Of a stretch of 64,000 bases of DNA, positions 38,419-46,070 are shown in pieces. The position numbers and the translations under genes were made by a program. Under the pieces are notes generated by a model. That model was not told the origin of the DNA. It did not search any database and was given only the letters and a program-made list of their open reading frames with translations. Position 1 is the stretch's first letter, and each line of letters opens with the position of its first letter. Where the stretch lies: NCBI RefSeq assembly GCF_030817355.1, contig NZ_JAUSZH010000001.1, forward strand, positions 3,597,001-3,661,000, in the 5' to 3' direction. This stretch comes from Streptomyces sp. V1I1 (lineage in GTDB: Bacteria; Actinomycetota; Actinomycetes; Streptomycetales; Streptomycetaceae).

Positions 38419-38550
38419 GTCCTGTCCGGTCGATCAGGCCGGATCAGGGAGCGGGTCTGGCGATGGGGGTACCTCCCGTGCCCGAAGGGCTACGGGGGAG
38501 AGGTGCCGTGCCAGGGCACGCGAGCCCGGCCCTGGTCGGCCGGACAGGGC
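38419..38550. repeat. MITE-like element
   Basis: 132 bp with imperfect ~20-bp terminal inverted repeats (GGTCCTGTCCGGTCGATCAGG at the left; the complement of GCCCTGTCCGGCCGACCAGG at the right), flanked by CTAG at 38415-38418 and 38551-38554. It has internal hairpins around GGTACCTCCCG/CGGGGGAGAGGTGCC and no coding capacity. It resembles IS5-type non-autonomous elements of Streptomyces. Confidence 0.8.
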
Positions 38551-39390
38551 CTAGCTGTCCCCGCCCTCGTCGATCAGCCGCCGCACCTCGCGGTCGATCA
38601 GCCCCAGCCGCGCCTCCGCCACCAGCGGCACCGCCCGCCGCTGCCGCCGCGCCTCGTGGAGGTCGATGTCCACGGTCACGAGCCCGGGCTCCCACTTGGG
38701 CGCCTGGGCCACCACCGACCCGCGCGGGTCGACCACCCGTGAACCGCCCCAGAACGAGGCGCCGTTCTCGCTCCCCACTCGATTCACGAAGACGACCCAG
38801 CACTGGAGCATCCGCGCCGTATAGGTGAGCAGGCTGTCCCAGTACAGGCCCGTGTCCATCGCCTCCGGATCGAGGCTGGCCGCGCTGTTCGCCGGCACGA
38901 TCACGACCTCCGCCCCGTCCTGCACGGCGAGCCACGGCAGCACCGGCTGCCAGGCGTCGTTGCAGATGAGCGTGGCCGCGCGACCGGCACCGCCCGGCAG
39001 GTCGTACGCGCGCACCAACTGGCCGGGGCTGACGTGCTTGCGCTCCTCCCACGCCAGATAGTTGGGCAGATACAACTTCCGGTGCGTGTGCAGGAGTTCA
39101 CCGCCGCTGTAGTACGCGCAGGTGTTGTACGCCCGCAGAGAGGTGTGCTCGTGGAACCCGGCCATCACGTCCGCGCCGTACGTCCCCAGCTTGAGCAGCC
39201 GCGGATCGCGTGCCTGCACCGAGGTGTCCCGCCGCAGCGCGCCCAGGTGATAGCCGTGCAGGCTCAGCTCGGGGAAGACGACGAGGTCCGCGCCCTGGGC
39301 GGCGGCCTGCTCGATCTGCTCCCGGGCCGTTTCGAGATTCGCGTCCACTTCGCCCAGTACACAGTCGGTCTGTGCCAGTGCCATTCGCAT
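38551..39390 (-). CDS. Nitrilase/carbon-nitrogen hydrolase family protein
   Basis: 279 aa from ATG 39390. The Glu-Lys-Cys triad is seen as VVFPELSLHGY, HTHRKLYLPNY and LICNDAWQP. Acts on amide or nitrile C-N bonds in the cytosol; substrate not determinable. The bases of its TAG stop belong to the CTAG that was the target of the adjacent MITE, so insertions stopped exactly at the end of the gene and did not alter the protein. Confidence 0.92.
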   Translation of the reverse strand: MRMALAQTDCVLGEVDANLETAREQIEQAAAQGADLVVFPELSLHGYHLGALRRDTSVQARDPRLLKLGTYGADVMAGFHEHTSLRAYNTCAYYSGGELLHTHRKLYLPNYLAWEERKHVSPGQLVRAYDLPGGAGRAATLICNDAWQPVLPWLAVQDGAEVVIVPANSAASLDPEAMDTGLYWDSLLTYTARMLQCWVVFVNRVGSENGASFWGGSRVVDPRGSVVAQAPKWEPGLVTVDIDLHEARRQRRAVPLVAEARLGLIDREVRRLIDEGGDS

Positions 39391-39450
39391 ACAACGAGCC
39401 TGACAGCGGTGGCGCGATCGGGCACCTCCGGCGGGCTCGCCGGACACCCC

Positions 39451-40122
39451 CTAAGCGCCGTGGACGCTCTTCTTCGCCAGTTCGTACGCCGGGAGCATCC
39501 CCTCGTGCTCCTCGGTGTCCAGTCCACCGAGATGCACGACGACCACGCCCTTGGGGGTCGTGAAGGCGAGCGCCCGCTCCTTCTTGGGCGCGTCCAGGAA
39601 CTCGTTGGTGTTGAGGTAGGTCACCTCGGTGGCCGCGTACTCGCCCGCCTTGATCTGGGCGTACGCGACCTTGTCCCGGCTCTTGGCCTCCTCGGCGACG
39701 AACGCCTCCAGTGCCTTGCGCGGATCGTCACCGGCGCGGCCCCCGGTCCAGACGCGCAGGAAGCCGATGTTCCCGGCGGGCTTGGCGTCGATCTCGCAGA
39801 TGAGGGTGACGGGGCCCTGCTTCAGCAGCCCGAACTGTTTGTCCTCCTTGACGGCCTTCGGCTTCCAGCCGGCCGCCAGGTCGAACGAGACGGGCAGGGC
39901 GCACGGCGAACCGGCACCACCGACCGTGCCGCCCTTCGCGGCGGCCTTGGCCGCGTCCCCCTTGCCGGCCCCCTGCGCCTCCCCCTTCGCAGCGCCCTTC
40001 GCGCTTGCCCCGGGCTGAGGCCGGTCCGAGTCCCTCTCCGACGAACAGCCGGTCAGCACCACCGTCGCGAGCGCCACCGGGACCAGCCCCGCACTCACAC
40101 CGCGCAGAAGACCTCGCACCAC
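39451..40122 (-). CDS. Lipoprotein, unknown function
   Basis: 223 aa. Signal peptide with lipobox VVLTGC, then an Ala/Lys/Gly low-complexity linker (residues about 38-68), then a domain with GSPCALPVSFDLAAGWKPKAV, VTLICEIDAKPAGNIGFLRVW and GVVVVHLGGLDTEEHEGMLP. This resembles streptomycete surface lipoproteins of unknown role. It is 60 nt upstream of the nitrilase gene on the same strand and may be co-transcribed. Confidence 0.85.
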   Translation of the reverse strand: MVRGLLRGVSAGLVPVALATVVLTGCSSERDSDRPQPGASAKGAAKGEAQGAGKGDAAKAAAKGGTVGGAGSPCALPVSFDLAAGWKPKAVKEDKQFGLLKQGPVTLICEIDAKPAGNIGFLRVWTGGRAGDDPRKALEAFVAEEAKSRDKVAYAQIKAGEYAATEVTYLNTNEFLDAPKKERALAFTTPKGVVVVHLGGLDTEEHEGMLPAYELAKKSVHGA

Positions 40123-40177
40123 GATTCCCCCACCCCTGGGTCAGTTCCGAACAAACCTGACCGATCCTAGATCGTCG

Positions 40178-41086
40178 TCAGGGAGTGACCACCAGCTTCC
40201 CCCGTACATGGCCCGTCTCGCTCAGTGCCTGCGCCTTCGCCGCCTCCTCCAGCGGGAAGACCTCCACGACCGGGATCCGGAGCCTGCCGTTCGCCGCCAG
40301 CCGTGCATGCTCGGCGAGGGCGGTCTCCGGCGCCTCGGTGCCGCCCCCCGAGAACGTCACTCCGTGCGCGGCCGCCTCCGGATCCGCGATCGTGATGATC
40401 CGGTCGGTCGTGCCGCCGCGCAGCTCGATCGAGCCCGGCAGCGCGCCCTTGCCCGCCGCGTCGAAAACAGCGTCCACACCCTGGGGAGCGGCCGCGCGGA
40501 CCCGCGCGACCAGCCCGTCGCCGTACGCCACCGGAGTCGCGCCCAATTCCCGCAGATAGTCGTGACCGGAAGGAGAGGCCGTGCCGATGACCGTCACGCC
40601 CGCCGCCACCGCGAGCTGGGTGGCTGCCGCGCCGACCGCGCCCGCGGCCCCGTGCAGCAGCAGGGTCTCGCCCGCCTGCACCCCGAGCAGGTCGAGCACC
40701 CGCTGGGCGGTCTCGGTCGCGACGGGCAGGGCAGCGGCCGCCGCCCGGTCGAGCTCGGCCGGCTTGGGGGCGAACGACTCGGCCAGGGCGTACTGCGCGT
40801 ACGCCCCGGTGACGGTCCACCCCAGGACCTCGTCGCCGACGGCCGCGCCGGTCACGCCCTCGCCGACCTCGTCGACGATCCCCGAGAACTCCAGGCCCGG
40901 AGTCGCGGGCAGCGACGTCGGGAAGACCTCCTGCATCCAGCCGTAACGGATCTTGTAGTCGGCCGGGTTGACACCCGCTGCCTTGATCCTGACCCGCACC
41001 TGACCGGGGCCCGCGTGGGGCTCCTCGGCCTCGATGAGGCGCAGCACCTCGGGTCCGCCGAATTCCTCGAAGACGATCGCTTCCAT
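40178..41086 (-). CDS. NADP-dependent quinone oxidoreductase-like (zinc-free MDR)
   Basis: 302 aa. MDR fold: GroES-like part (AGPGQVRVRIKAAGVNPADYKIRYG, PGLEFSGIVDEVGEGV) and Rossmann part (AGETLLLHGAAGAVGAAATQLAVAAGVTVIGTAS). No catalytic zinc ligands, as in the QOR group. Probably reduces quinones or enones with NADPH. Divergent from the LuxR-type gene with a 126-bp gap. Confidence 0.9.
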   Translation of the reverse strand: MEAIVFEEFGGPEVLRLIEAEEPHAGPGQVRVRIKAAGVNPADYKIRYGWMQEVFPTSLPATPGLEFSGIVDEVGEGVTGAAVGDEVLGWTVTGAYAQYALAESFAPKPAELDRAAAAALPVATETAQRVLDLLGVQAGETLLLHGAAGAVGAAATQLAVAAGVTVIGTASPSGHDYLRELGATPVAYGDGLVARVRAAAPQGVDAVFDAAGKGALPGSIELRGGTTDRIITIADPEAAAHGVTFSGGGTEAPETALAEHARLAANGRLRIPVVEVFPLEEAAKAQALSETGHVRGKLVVTP

Positions 41087-41212
41087 GCTTGGCTCCTTCC
41101 GCCGGGTTCAACACTCGATCCCCGGCGGGCCAGACCCGGCCCGCCTTTCGGATGGTTCGACCTGGCCGAAGGGACAGCCGCCCGCGCCGCCCGCGGTCGT
41201 ACGCTGGCCGTC

Positions 41213-42481
41213 ATGGAACTCACCGGATCCACGCCCGCCGCGCCCGTACTGGCCGCCGCCTACGAGGTGATCCGGCAGCCGCTGGGCGAAATCCTGCCCC
41301 GGTTGTCCGCGACCCTGCACGGGCTCGTCCCGCATCTGGCCGCGGCCGAGCTCTCCACACACTGCGCGCACTCACCGTTCAAGACGCACGGCGACAGCGG
41401 TTCACCGGCCGGACGGATCACCGTCGCCGAACTGCATCCGCTGGTCGCGAGGGTGCCCGCGGGACAGCCCTGGCAGGGCACGGCGCAGCTCGGCGGGGCC
41501 AAGTACCCGGTGCTCGCGGTGGCCAGCGACGCGACCGCGCGAGGGGCCCTGCTCGTGCTCGTACGGAGTGAGGACAGCGTCGTCGCCGCGCCCGACACCG
41601 CCGTCGTACAGGCCATGTGGGACCTGGTGACCAGCCACTTCGACCGGCTCGCCACCGAAGCGGTGCCGGGCGCGCTGGCCCAGTCGCGGGCCTCGGCCGG
41701 CGAACGGGCCAGGGTGATCGCCGAGCTGACCGAGACTCATGCGACCGCGCTGTCCGGGCTGCTCGGAGTGTTGCGCAGCCGGGGCCTCGACGACAGCGCC
41801 GCCCGCGCCGCCGCCGTCGAACTCGCTGTCACCGCGCTGGTGGAGCTGCGGACCGAACGGGAACGGGACCAGGCGGTCGCTGAGGAGCCCGCCGGGCAGG
41901 CCTTCGCCCGGCTCGCGGACTCGCTGCGGCCGATGCTGCGCTACAGCCCGGTCCGTCTCGAGCTGGGTGCGCCGGACACCGCCCGGCCGCTGGCCGCCGA
42001 TGTGGCGCACGCGGCGCGCGCGGTCGCACGGGCCCTACTGCTGACCGTCCTCGAACAGGACCGGCTCAGCCGGATCCATGTCGGCTGGCATCTGACCGAG
42101 ACCGAGCTGCGCGTGAAGGTACGGGACGACGGCCCCGGCGAGCTCACCTCCTGCGCGCTCGGCGCGCACCGGGTCGGGGAGCGGCTCGACGCGCTTGGCG
42201 GGCGGCTGGACGTGGACGCGGTGCCGGGCTGGGGCACGACGATCACGGCGACGTTCCCGCTGGGGACGCCCCAGCCCATGCCCACCGATCCGCTCGGCTC
42301 GCTGGGGGCGCGGGAGCTGGAGGTGCTGACACATCTGGCCCGCGGGCACCGCAACCGCGTGATCGCGCAGGAGCTGCACATCAGCGAGTCGACCGTGAAG
42401 TTCCATGTCGCGAACATCCTGACCAAGCTGGGGGTCGCGTCGCGGGGCGAGGCGTCGGCACTGTTCCACGCCGTGGCATAG
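41213..42481 (+). CDS. LuxR-type regulator with histidine-kinase-like ATPase segment
   Basis: 422 aa from ATG 41213. Residues about 270-350 resemble a GHKL ATPase (HVGWHLTETELRVKVRDDGPGEL, GERLDALGGRLDVDAVPGWGTTITATFPLG). The last 65 residues are the LuxR helix-turn-helix: LGARELEVLTHLARGHRNRVIAQELHISESTVKFHVANILTKLGV. Thus a kinase-like sensor core is joined directly to a DNA-binding domain. The N-terminal 150 residues may be a GAF-like sensor. Divergent from the oxidoreductase, a possible target. Confidence 0.88.
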   Translation: MELTGSTPAAPVLAAAYEVIRQPLGEILPRLSATLHGLVPHLAAAELSTHCAHSPFKTHGDSGSPAGRITVAELHPLVARVPAGQPWQGTAQLGGAKYPVLAVASDATARGALLVLVRSEDSVVAAPDTAVVQAMWDLVTSHFDRLATEAVPGALAQSRASAGERARVIAELTETHATALSGLLGVLRSRGLDDSAARAAAVELAVTALVELRTERERDQAVAEEPAGQAFARLADSLRPMLRYSPVRLELGAPDTARPLAADVAHAARAVARALLLTVLEQDRLSRIHVGWHLTETELRVKVRDDGPGELTSCALGAHRVGERLDALGGRLDVDAVPGWGTTITATFPLGTPQPMPTDPLGSLGARELEVLTHLARGHRNRVIAQELHISESTVKFHVANILTKLGVASRGEASALFHAVA

Positions 42482-42494
42482 GAGGTCCCGGCGG

Positions 42495-44210
42495 TTGTCA
42501 GTGGCGGCTGCCACACTCGAACCCATGGGCGAACGATGGGCTCTGGCGGCTGCGGAGGGCGACGGGGCGCGGCTCGTCCCCCTCGGCCCCGACGGCCTGC
42601 CCACCGGGCCCGTCCAGCTGGAGCCCGATCTGGTCGAGGCCGTCCGGTCCCGGCCGGAGGTCGGCCGGTGGGTCTGGCGCTCCACCGCCGAGATCTACCC
42701 CCGTCTGCTGGCGGCCGGGGTGCGTGTCGAGCGGTGCTACGACATCGAGGACGCGGAACTGCTGCTGCTCGGCCACGAGGGCCGGCTCGGCGAGCCCCGG
42801 TCGGCGGCCGCCGCCTTGGCCCGGCTGCGGAACGGCCCCGTACCACCCGATCCGCCGCAGCGCGCGGCCGAACCGGGCTCGCAGTCCTCGCTGTTCGAGC
42901 CGCAGCCCGTGGCCGTACCGCTCGAGGCGCTGCTTGAGGTCTACGCCCACCAGCAGCGAAGACACGAGGCGGCCGAGCACCCCGGGCGGATGCGGCTGCT
43001 GACGGCCGCCGAGTCGGCGGGGATGCTGGTGGCCGCGGAGATGAACCGGGCGGGGCTGCCGTGGCGGGCGGACGTCCACCGGGACGTGCTGCACGAGCTG
43101 CTGGGTGAGCGGTACGCGGGCGGAGGCGAGCCGCGCCGTCTGGCGGAACTGGCGGACGAGGTGTCGGCGGCGTTCGGGCGCCGCGTGCGCCCCGATCTGC
43201 CCGCGGACGTGGTGAAGGCCTTCACGCAGGCCGGGATCAAGGTGAGGTCGACGCGCCGCTGGGAGCTGGAGGAGCTCGACCATCCAGCGGTGAAGCCGCT
43301 GATCCAGTACAAGAAGCTGTACCGCATCTGGACGGCGCACGGCTGGAGCTGGCTCCAGGACTGGGTGCGGGACGGGCGGTTCCGCCCCGAGTATCTGCCC
43401 GGCGGCACGGTCTCCGGCCGCTGGACGACGAATGGCGGCGGGGCACTTCAGATCCCGAAGGTGATCCGGCGCGCGGTGGTCGCGGACGAGGGCTGGCGGC
43501 TCGTGGTCGCGGACGCCGACCAGATGGAGCCCCGGGTGCTCGCCGCGATCTCCCGCGACCGCGGCCTGATGGAGGTCGCGGGCCACGACGGCGACCTGTA
43601 CTCCGCGCTGTCCGACCGGGCCTTCTCCGGCGACCGCGACCACGCGAAAATCGCGCTGCTGGGCGCGATCTACGGCCAGACGTCGGGCGACGGCCTGAAG
43701 AACCTGGCCATGCTGCGACGCAGATTCCCGCTGGCCGTGGCGTACGTGGACGACGCGGCCCGCGCGGGCGAGGAAGGCCGGCTCGTACGCACCTGGCTGG
43801 GCCGCACCAGCCCGAGGGCGGTCGGGTCGGGCGACGACGAGGAGGCGGGAATCCCCCAGGAGAGCGAGGAACTCCCGTCCTCGGACACCGAATTCACCCC
43901 CGGCTACGCATCGACGAACGCACGGGCGCGGGGCCGTTTCACCCGTAACTTCGTGGTCCAGGGCAGCGCGGCGGACTGGGCGCTGCTGATGCTGGCGGCG
44001 CTGCGGCAGGCCACCGCGGGGATGCGCGCGGAGCTGGTCTTCTTCCAGCACGACGAGGTGATCGTGCACTGCCCGGCCGAGGAGGCTCAGGACGTGGCGA
44101 AGGCGATCCGCGCGGCCGGGGAGCTGGCCGGGCGGATCGCTTTCGGTGAGACGCCGGTGCGGTTTCCGTTCACGACGGCGGTGGTTCAGTGCTACGCCGA
44201 CGCGAAGTGA
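42495..44210 (+). CDS. Family A DNA polymerase-like protein (exonuclease/polymerase type)
   Basis: 571 aa if TTG 42495 is used; AGGAGG at 42480-42485 is 9 nt upstream of it, while the ATG at 42525 has no such site. Polymerase motifs are intact: motif A VVADADQMEPRVLA, motif B region DHAKIALLGAIYGQTSGDGLKNL, motif C FFQHDEVIVHCP. The N-terminal ~220 residues sit where the 3'-5' exonuclease would be but lack clear DEDD motifs. It is shorter than PolI (about 900 aa), and is the accessory class common in streptomycetes. The SD overlaps the preceding stop, so it may be coupled to the LuxR-type gene. Confidence 0.88.
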   Translation: MSVAAATLEPMGERWALAAAEGDGARLVPLGPDGLPTGPVQLEPDLVEAVRSRPEVGRWVWRSTAEIYPRLLAAGVRVERCYDIEDAELLLLGHEGRLGEPRSAAAALARLRNGPVPPDPPQRAAEPGSQSSLFEPQPVAVPLEALLEVYAHQQRRHEAAEHPGRMRLLTAAESAGMLVAAEMNRAGLPWRADVHRDVLHELLGERYAGGGEPRRLAELADEVSAAFGRRVRPDLPADVVKAFTQAGIKVRSTRRWELEELDHPAVKPLIQYKKLYRIWTAHGWSWLQDWVRDGRFRPEYLPGGTVSGRWTTNGGGALQIPKVIRRAVVADEGWRLVVADADQMEPRVLAAISRDRGLMEVAGHDGDLYSALSDRAFSGDRDHAKIALLGAIYGQTSGDGLKNLAMLRRRFPLAVAYVDDAARAGEEGRLVRTWLGRTSPRAVGSGDDEEAGIPQESEELPSSDTEFTPGYASTNARARGRFTRNFVVQGSAADWALLMLAALRQATAGMRAELVFFQHDEVIVHCPAEEAQDVAKAIRAAGELAGRIAFGETPVRFPFTTAVVQCYADAK

Positions 44211-44235
44211 CGTACACCGGCATGCATGCCGATGC

Positions 44236-45408
44236 CTACTTGAGCTTGTCCCACTCCGGACTGGTTGCGATGGTCCTCAGCTGCTCCATGGTGAGCGGCG
44301 GGGTGGCGCGGGTCGCATCGCCGAACGCGGTGCCCGCGTTGTACGTGGTGACGACGACCCGGAAACCACCGGGCCGAACGGCGGTGACGGACCGGAGCAC
44401 CGCGCCCTTGCCGGTCCACGCGGTCGGGCCCTGCCGCTCGTCGATCCGTACCTGATCGCCGTCGTTGGTTCCGCGATGGTCGACATTGACTTCGACGTGC
44501 GTCTCGCCCTTGCCGTCATTGACGCCGAGGCTGACGAAGTCCGTGAGGCTGGTGCCGCCCGCGGGGCCGAACGGCTTCAGGCTCGACGGGAGCAGCGGCT
44601 TGAGGGTGTCCACGAGCTCGTAGCCGGTCGGGCCCTCGTCATGGACGCCGCCCCCACGCCGGGGGAAGGAGTCCAGTGTGGTGCGCCACTCCTTCGCCGT
44701 CACAAGATCGGTCAGCTGCTTCTGCGTCAGCGGCGGGTTGGGGCGCGTGGGCTTGGCCCCCTTCTGGGCGGGTGCGTTCCATTCCGTGACGGTGAGCATC
44801 GAACCGTCCGGCTTGATGAGGCGGGCCGACCAGAATTTGGTGTCCTTGTCGCGGTACGGAGGCTCGTGCTCTTGAGTGAGCAGCAGGTTGGAGCCATCCT
44901 CGAACTTCTTTGTCGTACAGGTCCCGTTGGGGCCGTAGCGCCCTACGCCGTCGGCACCGACCGGACACCCCGCCGTGCTGGAGATGCTGCCCAGGGGCGA
45001 GTCGTCCCTGCCCAACGTGATCGAGATCGCGGCCGCGCCCTTGCCGTCGTCGAAGACGAGAGACGCACCCGAGTAGAACCCGAAGTTCCTGCCCGGCTTG
45101 TCCGCGCGTTCCTGGCTGACCTTCCCTTCCGGGAGAAGCCTTTTGAGGATGGAGACCGTCTGCTCGGCATCGGACTTGCGCGCGGCGACGTTCGCACCGT
45201 CCCGGCCGTCGTCGAACATGCCTCCGTAGACCACGCCCGCGCTCATGACGCCGAGCAGCGCCACGCTCGCGGTGACGGTGGCCGCACGCCTGCGCCACAG
45301 GGTGCGCCGGCCACGGGTCAGTCCGGCTTCCGCCAGCCCTTGGAGGTTTGTGTCGAACGTGTCGCCAGTACGGCGAAGGGCTTCGCCGAGTTCGTCTTCG
45401 AAAGGCAT
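44236..45408 (-). CDS. Membrane-anchored protein paired with a SigE-family sigma factor
   Basis: 390 aa. A cytosolic N-terminus of about 40 residues (LGEALRRTGDTFDTNLQGLAEAGLTRGRR) precedes one TM segment (AATVTASVALLGVMSAGVVYGGM). The rest is extracytoplasmic, with two repeats ending in similar LTxxQLxxLxxxxEW words (PPLTQKQLTDLVTAKEW and PPLTMEQLRTIATSPEW). It follows the sigma gene by 46 nt, so it may be its anti-sigma or sensing partner; a zinc HxxxCxxC motif is absent, so this is inference. Confidence 0.82.
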   Translation of the reverse strand: MPFEDELGEALRRTGDTFDTNLQGLAEAGLTRGRRTLWRRRAATVTASVALLGVMSAGVVYGGMFDDGRDGANVAARKSDAEQTVSILKRLLPEGKVSQERADKPGRNFGFYSGASLVFDDGKGAAAISITLGRDDSPLGSISSTAGCPVGADGVGRYGPNGTCTTKKFEDGSNLLLTQEHEPPYRDKDTKFWSARLIKPDGSMLTVTEWNAPAQKGAKPTRPNPPLTQKQLTDLVTAKEWRTTLDSFPRRGGGVHDEGPTGYELVDTLKPLLPSSLKPFGPAGGTSLTDFVSLGVNDGKGETHVEVNVDHRGTNDGDQVRIDERQGPTAWTGKGAVLRSVTAVRPGGFRVVVTTYNAGTAFGDATRATPPLTMEQLRTIATSPEWDKLK

Positions 45409-45454
45409 GGAGAACCACCAGTTCCCGAAAGGTGAGTGAGCAGTGAAGGTGAGG

Positions 45455-45982
45455 TCAGCGGGCGATGAGCTCGGCGATGCTGCCGCCGAGCTGTTCGCGG
45501 AGTTTGGCCAGAGCGCGCGATGACCTGGTACGTACCGAAGCCGAGCTGGAGCGCATCACCTCGGCGGTCTCCTCGATGCTGCGGTCTTCCCAGTACCGCA
45601 GCACCACCACCGCCCGGTCCTTGGCAGCCAGTTGCCCCAGCGCCTGGAGCAGTGCGAGCCGCAGCGCCGGGTCGAGGTCCTGCGCCGCCGCGACTGTGTC
45701 GGGGAGTTCGCCGGTGGGGCGCTCAGTGGCGGAGCGCCGCCTCCGATGGGTGAGGAAGGTGCGTACGAGGACGGTCTGGGCATAGCCGGCCGGGTTGCCG
45801 ATCTTCTCGATCCGCCCCCACCGGACGTACATACGACTCAGCGTCTCCTGCACGAGATCCTCGGCGAGATGGGTGTCGCCGCTCGTGAGCAGGCATGCGG
45901 AGCGGAAGAGATGGCGTGTGCGGCCGGCTGCGAATTCCATGAACTCATCCGCGCTGGACTGTTTCATGCCCTCCCCGTTCAT
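45455..45982 (-). CDS. SigE-family ECF RNA polymerase sigma factor
   Basis: 175 aa (or 170 from the ATG at 45967). Region 2: FMEFAAGRTRHLFRSACLLTSGDTHLAEDLVQETLSRMYVRWGRI. Region 4: ALGQLAAKDRAVVVLRYWEDRSIEETAEVMRSSSASVRTRSSRALAKLREQL. Short linker, no region 3, as for ECF factors. Directs transcription of an unknown regulon. First of a two-gene operon with the membrane protein downstream; the SARP gene upstream has the same orientation with an 88-nt gap. Confidence 0.93.
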   Translation of the reverse strand: MNGEGMKQSSADEFMEFAAGRTRHLFRSACLLTSGDTHLAEDLVQETLSRMYVRWGRIEKIGNPAGYAQTVLVRTFLTHRRRRSATERPTGELPDTVAAAQDLDPALRLALLQALGQLAAKDRAVVVLRYWEDRSIEETAEVMRSSSASVRTRSSRALAKLREQLGGSIAELIAR

Positions 45983-46070
45983 CCCCGTTGGTCAGCTGGC
46001 TCAGCGGGGCTGCTTGCCCCTTCACCTCATTGACGCGGTGGGACGGAAGGAATGTTTCACAGGGAATTTC

